From Cydia pomonella (Eukaryota; Arthropoda; Insecta; Lepidoptera; Tortricidae): a stretch of DNA of 64,000 bases. The stretch spans positions 8,232,550 through 8,296,549 of the forward strand of contig NC_084707.1 in assembly GCF_033807575.1 (NCBI RefSeq). The letters are read 5' to 3'. Shown here one piece after another: positions 56,301 to 64,000 of the stretch; the first letter of the stretch is position 1, and every line of letters begins with the position of its first letter. A program made the translations under genes and the position numbers. Below the pieces are notes generated by a model. It did no database searches. It was not told the origin of the DNA and worked only from the letters and a program-made list of their open reading frames with translations.

Positions 56301-59300
56301 CATCACAGAGCTTGGTTTTGTTCACCCCTAGGAGTGCTGCAATTCTATTTGCATTTACCGCGTCAGCAACTTCAGATGATTCGATGTTATTGAAATTGAA
56401 TGATTTGAATTTTAAGTTTCCCAGGTGTAAGATTGCTGCAAGAAGGCTGAAGATACCCCACACTTCGTTGTCGGGGAAGTTCAGAACTTTAAACGCTGAT
56501 CTAATGTCAGCAAATTCTATGCCATCATTGCGACCGTCGGCTGTTAGCATGTTACCAGAGTTCAAATAGTTGTATTCGGCTGGATGACCTAACTCTAGTT
56601 TCTTTTTTTCATCTGCCGCTAATCCAGTCACCAGAGAATATAATATATGGTAATTTCTTTCACCTTTGCTTTGAAAAACAATACGGGTTTTTTCTAGTAG
56701 ATATTGATCTATGTTGGCGCCTTCAATTACACCTTTGTTATTAAAATATATGTTGATGTATTTGCCGAATCTAGATGAATTGTCATTTCTGACAGTTTTA
56801 GCGTTTCCAAATGCCTCAAGGATTGGATTTGTCTCCTGGATTTGTTGCTCAATCCATGAGTGTTTACCACTAGCAGCTGCTAGATATTGTAGCAATAATT
56901 TTGTACTTTCTGTTTTTCCAGCGCCACTTTCTCCACTGTGAAAGAAATGTATAAAACTCATAATAATTCAGGTAGATTATTGTTTGATTTCCTGTCATCT
57001 GATACAAAATAATTTATGTATCTCAATACTAAAGGTTTACCACAACTTCAACCAAACCTGGGATTCCCCTTAGTAATGACGTCAAAGCTGTCAAGATACC
57101 TACTATATTACAATTTACCTACTTATCTTGAACTTACATACCTTGCTAGAAAATTAATCTAATCATCCACCAATACCGGAAAGGCAATTTATATTAGTTA
57201 TCTACGTCACATCGACTTACTTAATTCTTATCAATGAATATAATAGTTATGTATGAGTAGGTAATAAATACTATAATGTTAAAAGCTGAATTGCAAAATA
57301 AACTTTTCTTCATAGTTTGTATATAAATCTCGTTAGTTTATAAGAGAAATATATTCCTCAAATTATTTGAGTAAATAAATAAATCAATACGTTCCATTCC
57401 AATATCCGGGGGCCTCCCGCGAAAACCGAAATTCGCAAATTGCATGGATCTCTTTTACTCTCACTAATTGTAAGACGTAATTAAAATGACAGAGAAAAAT
57501 GCCCGCAATTGACGAACTTCGATTTTCGCGGTTATAGCCCTTGTCTGTTCGGTGTCAATTTACACCCTAGCTACCTCGACTGAAATTTAACAATAGCCGA
57601 ATATTATAAAATATATCTTAGTAATTGTTTATATGTATAAACTTCTATAACTACCTTATGACGATGCACTGGTTGGATGCAGTATCTAACAGCTCTCTAT
57701 ACGAGTTGTCGCCGATGGCAAAGATGTGCGGCGGAATCTCACCCATTCCTCTCTCTTGGTAGAAATGTATCTGATCCATGGTGTATATTGGCAGGATTTC
57801 GTATGGGTTGATTGCTATTAACATCGAGCCGGTGTATGTCTAAAAACAAATTTTATAAGAACATTTCAATATTCTAAACAGTGGCGATGTCACTGTAAGT
57901 GTATTGCCGTAGAAAAGAAAAGTATATAGAAATACAGCTACCTAAATATCGAAAAAACATAGAACCGTACAGTTCACTATCAAATAACAAAAGTGAAACG
58001 ATCAATTTTACTCACATAGATTAGTTGCTGATTGTACCGCACATGGAGGTTCCTTAGAATGGTGTGTTCTTGCAGCTCTCCCAACGTGATCATGTCTTCC
58101 ACGCCCGTAACGGAGGAGGAGTGCAAAGGTTTGAGGACATTGTGTACTGTAGTGGAAAACACCTTGCCATCGTCATCTCGTACTTGGATCCTGTCCCCCG
58201 AACTGTTTAATATCTTCACAGCTATGGGAAGGTCGAACTCTGTGGCATTTTCTGCTTTTAGCCAGACTAGATCCTAGAATAAATTAAAAAGATTAGGTTG
58301 TTACCTACGACTCCTACGAGTAAAAATCATAGGTAAGTAATTCAGCTTGCTACCTACTAGTGTCTTTACTAATAAAAAAATATATAAAAAAGTCGTTTTT
58401 TTTTATAATAATTATTTTATTTATTTATAACTTTTTAGTTACCCCAAAAAATCCCCAATCCTATGACACTCCCGTGATCAAGACGAATCTAACGATACCC
58501 CATACATCAAAATCCATCAAACCGTTTAGGCTACAGGAGGCCACAAAGAAACAGACGTATCACGTATCATCCTTTGGTATCAGGGGGCCTACCGCGAAAA
58601 CCGAAATTCGCTAATTGCGGGGATCTTCCTCTTTTACTCTCAATAAGATGAAATTAGAGTGACAGAGAATAAAAATCCCCGCAATTGACGAACTTCGATT
58701 TTCGCGGTTATAGCACGGGTATCAGCTTGCTTGAGTCCAAATTAACAAATGTTGGCATCATAATTATGCAGGACTACCAGTCTACCACAAAGACCTTAAA
58801 ATCGTGTCTTATCTTAATGTTTCTATATTCTAAAAATTCTAAAACGACAGTTTAATTGTCCAACTACAATGTATGCGATCAATCTATTATTTTGTACGGT
58901 ACATTAGTACAAAAACAGGATAATATCTGAAATACTTGTCCCATTTTGTCACGCAAGACACCGCAAAAATTGAAATTTCGTTATCTGCCTCTCTATCACT
59001 CTTGTGCATTCAAGCTATCGCTTGACATTACGAAATCTCGATCTTCGTTATTCGCGGTAGGCCCTCTAGAATATACATACCTACACGGCTTAATTTTACT
59101 TGGGTACCCTGCCAATGCCAAGAATAGGTATGTTTACCCTATCTTTTTAATTCGTGTTAAATTATTATTTTATTAAGCGTACCTACTGTACAGTTCTTTC
59201 GAGATAGTTTAGTTAAATACTAAACATTACATAAACCATACTCATCATAATTCGAGAAAATAATACACTTCGTGGAATTATTATAGTACCTATGTTGATA

Positions 59301-59439
59301 TATACTTATGTATGTATAAAGTTATTGTATGAATTTATAATTGACAAAATAAATGTTAAGAGTTTTGAATTTTGTGCCTTCCCCAAAAAGAAACCGGACA
59401 TATTATGTTACTTACCGATAACTGGATCCTGTCTGCCAT
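50328..59439 (-). CDS. Class VII unconventional myosin
   Basis: An actin motor that carries cargo through paired MyTH4-FERM modules. Eleven exons: 59416-59439, 58016-58273, 57655-57839, 55728-56935, 55332-55576, 54413-55252, 53995-54330, 53655-53878, 51248-53571, 50657-51153, 50328-50519. All borders are GT-AG with consistent phase, giving 2110 residues. Motor about 60-722: P-loop GESGAGKT at 157-164, switch I NDNSSRFGKY, switch II DIFGFENF. Four IQ-like motifs lie at about 738-830, then a short charged helix. First MyTH4 about 940-1170; FERM about 1195-1510; SH3 about 1512-1576; second MyTH4 about 1631-1790; FERM about 1791-2105. The architecture fits myosin VII; the divergent N terminus (MADRIQLS) suggests the Myo28B1/VIIb-type insect paralogue rather than crinkled, but I could not test this. 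Confidence 0.93.
55645..55706. mobile_element. 62-bp palindromic element in a short myosin intron
   Basis: TGTACAGTCAGCTGCAGAGA and its inverse TCTCTGCAACTGACTGTACA enclose paired AGGTGACC/CTCTCACCT. It makes up over a third of the 151-nt intron between exons 4 and 5. It shifts neither splice site. Confidence 0.8.
57410..57537. mobile_element. CGCGAAAACCGAAATTCG hairpin element, copy in myosin intron 3
   Basis: GGGGGCCTCCCGCGAAAACC and GAAATTCGCAAATTGC at the left are answered by GCAATTGACGAACTTCG and ATTTTCGCGGTTATAGCCC at the right. The core has CTCTTTTACTCTCA and GACAGAGAAAAAT. It is closely similar to 58584-58717. Confidence 0.85.
58584..58717. mobile_element. CGCGAAAACCGAAATTCG hairpin element with 8-bp target duplication
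   Basis: A 134-bp element in myosin intron 1, flanked by GGTATCAG on both sides (58576-58583 and 58718-58725). The ends GGGGCCTACCGCGAAAACCG and ATCTTCGATTTTCGCGG-type inverse pair. An 8-bp duplication fits hAT- or P-type transposition. No transposase is present. Confidence 0.88.
58953..59072. mobile_element. Diverged member of the CGCGAAAAC hairpin family
   Basis: ACACCGCAAAAATTGAAATTTCG at the left and CGAAATCTCGATCTTCG with ATTCGCGGTAGGCCC at the right form imperfect inverted ends. The core differs from the copies at 57410 and 58584. It is in myosin intron 1. Confidence 0.7.
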
Positions 59440-59925
59440 TTTACCGCTCCTTTGAGATTCACCTCATATAAAATTTTAATTCCATCACTACATTACCTGT
59501 ATTATGTTTGCTTCAAGACTGTCACCTTATCAATATTTCAGCCTTATCACACGATATACGGATAATTCTGCGCTTATCGAGTTATCATATTTTGAGATAT
59601 GTTAACACTTGACTATCATTCGTTTATCATACATTGATTACTTGATTGGTGTTGGTGCCTAGATTGGCATTTGTAATAGATTACAATGGTTTTTAATTAA
59701 TAAAATCTTTTTAGATCACAATGTGATTTAATCTTGAAAGATGATAAAAATGCAAAAAATCGTAGTCATGAGTAGTATCTGATAAAATAATGTAAATATC
59801 ATTGAAATTGAAATGTAAATTAAAAATTGGACCATACTAAAAATGCATATTTTTGTTATAAAATTCATTTTTGATATTTTGTTGTTACTAAAAACAAAAA
59901 ACAAATTTGAAATTAGTAAATACAA

Positions 59926-59931
59926 TTTATT
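59926..59931 (-). terminator. Polyadenylation signal for Rpn8
   Basis: AATAAA on the minus strand about 50 nt downstream of the Rpn8 TAA. Confidence 0.6.
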
Positions 59932-59980
59932 TTAAAATAATTCAGCATTACAAACAACTTATTCTAACACTCATTCTAAA

Positions 59981-61810
59981 TTACTTCTTCTTTTCATCTT
60001 TTTTATCAACTTTCGCTTTATCTTCTGTTTTCTTCTCATCTTTATCTTCTTTATCCTTCTTTTCCTTCTTTGCCTCTTCTTTCTTGCCTTCTTCAGCGTC
60101 TCTATTAGTGATCTTATTGTTGATAAGGTTGTGTAAAGCAATAATTGATCTTACAAGAGCAGCCAGGTACACAACAAGAGACTGATCATTAGTTTTAATA
60201 TACAGATTGTCAATGAAATTGTCATTGGCAATGTCGGGAAGCAGGTTAAATATGTCTTGCAACTGGTAGATGATTTGATGGTTCATAGGTAAGGAACCTT
60301 GGCCAACTTGAAGCAAATAATCTCTAATTTCAGTTAGCTGTGAGTGTAAGCCTCTTAAACCAAGTAGCTGATTGGTGATCCTTTGAGAGAGACTTCCAAC
60401 TGTTGTATCCTTGATGTCTCTCAGTAGATGTTCAACACCAACTTCCTCTGCCTCTTCAGCACCAATTTCACTGGGGACATGTTCAAAGGTGCGAGTTGTT
60501 GGGCTACCATCATCATGAACCTCTTCTACAGCTCGGTAAGCCTCAGTAGGTAGACCAAGGTCTTTTGGTTTGGCATCAATGATGACTAGTACGGAATTAG
60601 GGCAGTAACGCCTGATTAGTTCATTGATAGCTACATCATTCTGATGTAATTTGGGGCCGGTGTGGTACCAGCCCACTACCTTTTCCCTAGCATTGACTTT
60701 TTTGAACATACCATACATGTTCTCCAGATAATCATGGTCGAGGAACCAGACCGACTTGTCCTTGTCATCTTCATCAAATGGAACTGAAAAATAGACAAGA
60801 AATATTATGAAACAACTGTTAAAAGAAAGTTATAATGACACCTTCACTGATCACTGATCATGAAACAACTGAAGGGGTTAACCCCTGGAACGCCGAACAG
60901 AGAAACATACTTGTACCCGTCAAATGCCTAGTGCCGGATTCATCCCATCCCCCTCAAACGCCAGATAGGCTCACGTACGTGCACCCGTTGACTGTCGCGA
61001 CTTATACTGCATTGATATGCAAGTAATATAAAACTCTATTTGTAAGTGTTTAGATCTCAAAATTAAGTAAGACTATGCTAGAATAAATTTGGTGACTGAC
61101 AAGGCACAAGGCAGTTGAGACAATTTGTACAGATCCGGGACTAGGCAGTTGACGGGTACAAAAATTGAAGACCCTCTGGCAATTGACAGGACTGGTACGG
61201 ATCAGGCACTAGGCGTCCCAAGGGTTAATATTGCATGGGTAACATTGATCATATCTTTATTCAAACAAAAACAAATTAAAATTAGTTTATATACTTTATA
61301 TAGACCCTGAGTTACCACAGGCAAAATACATAGCAATCATAATAGCAGCTCTTTTTTTTACTAGTGGTTAAAAGAGATTGTAACTATGTAATATGATTAT
61401 ATAGTTTGTTATCATTTGATGACGAAGGAACAATGGCCCATTTTGAGTAAATAATTGGAAATTATAACTTTAAAGTCTGGAATCTTTGACCTTCTTAATA
61501 ATAAACAAATATCAATTAAAAGTGTAAAAAATAGCATATTAAGTCATTATTTATTAAGTAACTGGGTAAGAAAACGCATTTTTTAACGTAGTATATAGAA
61601 AGGAATGAGACTGCAGATATCATAAGGTTACTAACCTGCGAAACTGTTCGATACATCCAGAACACCCTTAGCTCGCCAGCAACCAAGCAGGACACCTACT
61701 ACACGTTTCTGGTTCCCAATTTTACCCATTCGGTTAAAATGATCCACGACACTAAGTAAAACTAGAGGATGAACAACCACTTTTGTGGTCACTACTTCTT
61801 GGCTAGGCAT
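59981..61810 (-). CDS. Rpn8: 26S proteasome regulatory subunit Rpn8 (PSMD7)
   Basis: A lid subunit of the 19S regulatory particle that forms a heterodimer with the deubiquitinase Rpn11. Two exons, 61636-61810 and 59981-60783, give 325 residues. I chose the ATG at 61810 because MPSQEV is the family's conserved start; an in-frame ATG at 61894 would add 28 unrelated residues. The MPN domain covers about 8-140 (VVVHPLVLLSVVDHFNRMGK, VGVLLGCW). The metal-binding JAMM pattern is absent: WYHTGPKLHQND keeps one His but lacks the second His and the Asp, as normal for this inactive subunit. The helical tail with LPDIANDNFIDNLYIKTNDQ ends in a Lys/Glu/Asp-rich stretch of about 35 residues. Confidence 0.97.
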
Positions 61811-62220
61811 CTTGAAAATAAGTTGATCTGTTGCTTTATCAACTAAAATTATATTGTAGATTGCCAGATACTTCAGCAAACGGCGATAAAACAAATCACA
61901 ATAAATAATTCGCCAACAACGATGCCTATCCGCTAGTCAACTAAAATTTGACAGTCATCTTCATTTCATCTTGCTTTGCTTGTCGATGGTAAATATAAAT
62001 AATCTATGAGTTCTATGACCAATACAGTTTAGTCGAGATACTGTTAAAAACTCTTATTACAGAATTTGTGACATAGCATTTGTATTTATTAATTATATAT
62101 TTTTGCTATGATTTCTAATTCGGTAATTTATTGCATGGATTGGTGTTTTTAAAAATCAGATGAAACTGTCGGCGTTGATAATGTTTGTCATGCAAAAAAA
62201 ATGTATTCGTGTGTTAGTCG

Positions 62221-62760
62221 GTATTGGTCGTTATACAAAATCGAGATACCTGCAAACCCCATTTTATTAAACACGGCATACTCACTCTACCAAGTCTTTA
62301 CATTTTAGAATTAGGCATGTATATCAGGAAAAATATTCATTTGTTCAGAGAGCTGCCAAATAAAAGACAAAAATACAAACTTGAACTACCCGCGCCAAAA
62401 TTAGAAATATACCGTAAAAGCCCTCATTATGCAGCCGTAAAATTTTATAATCATATTCCGAATTATATAAAAGCAGAGGAAAGGGACACAACATACGCGA
62501 ATAAGTTGAAATCGTTCCTTGCAGAAAAAGCTTATTATTCAGTTACAGATTTTCTCAATGATAAATTTGTTAAATAACTTATTATTGATCAGATAGAATT
62601 ATAGTTAATAAGTATATTCCATACTGTGTTTAATAATACTTAGTTTAAGAAAATATTTGCTATGCCCTTCTGCCTTCTGGGGCCCATGAGAGACTGAATT
62701 ATTTTGTAACAACGTTTGTATTTTTACCATGGTGCAATAAACGATGATTGATTGCTTGAG
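62221..62760 (+). pseudogene. Non-LTR retrotransposon 3' end (RT C terminus)
   Basis: The plus-strand frame (62224-62577) has CKPHFIKHGILTLPSLYILE, then a basic segment and FYNHIPNYIKAE, and ends LNDKFVK-stop. This is the C terminus of CR1/jockey-group RTs, after the catalytic domain. The 3' UTR runs to CAATAAACGATGATTGATTG, whose TGAT units are the usual 3' tail of such elements. It is severely 5'-truncated. It lies between Rpn8 and ITPA. Confidence 0.82.
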
Positions 62761-63093
62761 CCCATTTGATTTGTCAACAACATCAAAAATCAAACTTCAA
62801 TGCATGGAGATCAAAGAATATAATACTCACTAGGAGATGGAGATATAAAATTAAAATCTTATAAGTCCGTGCGAACGTAATGATTATATGCTCTTTGGTC
62901 CGTGCGTCAAGCGTCAATGTCACTTCGATTCGACTCAAAGTGTGAATTGGTTGAGCAAGGTTAATTTTTAAAATTTGTTTTGGGTCATAACTCATCATAT
63001 TTTCTTTACATAGCACAAAGTTAAGCGGTTAAACAATAAAATATTTTTTCACTCATAACTTACAGTTGTTTATACATAAATATCGCTGAAATC

Positions 63094-63666
63094 ATGGCGC
63101 AACGAACGTTAACGTTCGTGACCGGCAACGCTAAGAAGTTAGAAGAGCTCCGTGCTATTTTGGGTAAAACCTTTCCTTTGGAGTTGGTCAGTCATAAGCT
63201 AGACCTGCCAGAACTACAGGGTGAAGTTGATGAAATATCTATTAAGAAGTGCCAAGAAGCGGCGCGCCTTCTGAAGAGACCCGTCATAGTTGAAGATACC
63301 TGTCTATGTTACAATGCATTGAAAGGTCTGCCGGGGCCGTACATCAAATGGTTTTTAGAAAAATTAGAGCCAGAGGGTTTAACAAAGTTATTAACTGGGT
63401 GGGAGGATAAATCTGCTCAAGCTATATGCACTTTTGCATACAGTTCTGGAGAAAGTGAAAATGCTGAAGTGATCTTGTTTCAAGGAATAACAAAAGGAGA
63501 AATTGTTGAACCACGAGGCAGAAGGGACTTTGGCTGGGACTGTGTCTTTCAACCTGAGGGTTATGACATGACTTATGGAGAATTAGCAAAGGAAGTGAAG
63601 AACACAATATCTCACAGATATAAGGCATTAGACAAGCTAAGAAAACACTTTGAACAGAATGGGTAA
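63094..63666 (+). CDS. ITPA: Inosine triphosphate pyrophosphatase
   Basis: It hydrolyses ITP, dITP and XTP to monophosphates, keeping deaminated purines out of DNA and RNA; it acts in the cytosol. The gene is a single exon of 190 residues, close to the usual 190-195. The nucleotide-binding start TFVTGNAKKLEELRAIL (residues 7-23) is intact. So are VEDTCLCYNALKGLPGPYIKWF, the GRRDFGWDCVFQPEG substrate loop and the final SHRYKALDKL. The ATG follows a short AT-rich leader (ATAAATATCGCTGAAATC). Lack of introns could mean an old retrocopy or simple intron loss; all key residues are present, so it should be functional. It is divergently oriented to Rpn8. Confidence 0.96.
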   Translation: MAQRTLTFVTGNAKKLEELRAILGKTFPLELVSHKLDLPELQGEVDEISIKKCQEAARLLKRPVIVEDTCLCYNALKGLPGPYIKWFLEKLEPEGLTKLLTGWEDKSAQAICTFAYSSGESENAEVILFQGITKGEIVEPRGRRDFGWDCVFQPEGYDMTYGELAKEVKNTISHRYKALDKLRKHFEQNG

Positions 63667-64000
63667 TTAGTAATTATTTAATTTTAGTGATAATTAATAT
63701 CGAGAATGTTGTTAGAAGATTGTTGTAATGTGTAAAATAATACAAATATTATTGTATTTATCTTCATTTTATTGCTAATCTCATCCTACATTAGTTAGCC
63801 GTAATCTATTGTAACTGTTTCAATCAGAATAGTTTTCACAATAGAAATACTTTTTAGTACAGTGTTATCTCCATATAATGTCACTCGATATAACAATATA
63901 CTCCCTATAAGCTGGACATTTGTTGGCTATAGTTGCTTTACTTTAATATTAATTTCTCTCTATATAACGAAAACTCTATAGTATCAAAAACATTGGTTCC
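63667..64000. other. 3' flank of ITPA
   Basis: AT-rich sequence without a canonical AATAAA close to the stop. The end of the window (63870-63990) has alternating TCTCCATATAATG, CTCGATATAAC and CTCTATATAACG blocks that look like the edge of a repeat cut by the window border. No gene is seen. Confidence 0.4.

Noticed and set aside
61811..61894. Upstream in-frame ATG extending Rpn8 by 28 residues
   Set aside because: The family starts conservatively at MPSQEV; the extension is not similar to any Rpn8 and is probably 5' UTR.
1..64000. CRISPR arrays, operons, prophage or bacterial mobile systems
   Set aside because: All confident genes are intron-bearing animal genes or retroelements. The tandem arrays have no spacer structure.

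Overview
The window is animal nuclear DNA from a moth or butterfly (Lepidoptera). The genes are split by short GT-AG introns, the intergenic DNA is AT-rich, and it is full of short interspersed elements typical of lepidopterans: tRNA-derived SINEs, hairpin MITEs, the 'GGTTCCGTA...CGGAACCC' repeat, and jockey- and RTE-like retrotransposon tails. There is no sign of a bacterial or viral replicon. The assignment rests on repeats and protein families recognised by eye; no search was run.

Layout. Positions 1-28,800 hold no host gene that I can support. They are a repeat landscape dominated by one intact, apparently very young Ty3/gypsy LTR retrotransposon of the CsRn1 type (16,005-21,388, 4-bp target duplication, two 620-bp LTRs with no difference seen). 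Around it lie a GGTTCCGTA-type repeat carrying a 286-bp tandem array (21.8-23.1 kb), an almost perfect head-to-head inverted SINE pair (26.6-26.9 kb), and retrotransposon remnants at 12.6 and 27.3-28.0 kb.

The gene-rich half starts at 28.8 kb. A four-exon gene for a small four-helix membrane protein runs on the minus strand (28,848-32,370); I assembled it from splice sites because its exons are short. Next come two tandem plus-strand copies of prohibitin 1 with identical exon phases (35,632-38,837 and 40,250-42,668). On the minus strand follow an FKBP6/Shutdown-type co-chaperone of the piRNA pathway (44,384-46,946), an eleven-exon class VII myosin of 2110 residues (50,328-59,439), and the proteasome lid subunit Rpn8 (59,981-61,810). 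An intronless ITPA nucleotide pyrophosphatase (63,094-63,666) closes the window on the plus strand.

Functionally these are mostly housekeeping genes (mitochondrial scaffold, proteasome, nucleotide-pool sanitation, actin motor) plus one germline genome-defence factor. They are neighbours rather than a pathway. The most notable points are the divergent second prohibitin, the unrecognised tetraspan gene, the overlapping TAATG gag stop/pol start in the LTR element, the inverted SINE pair, and a set of hairpin elements sharing a GGCCTACCGCGAA terminus that sit repeatedly in and near the myosin gene.
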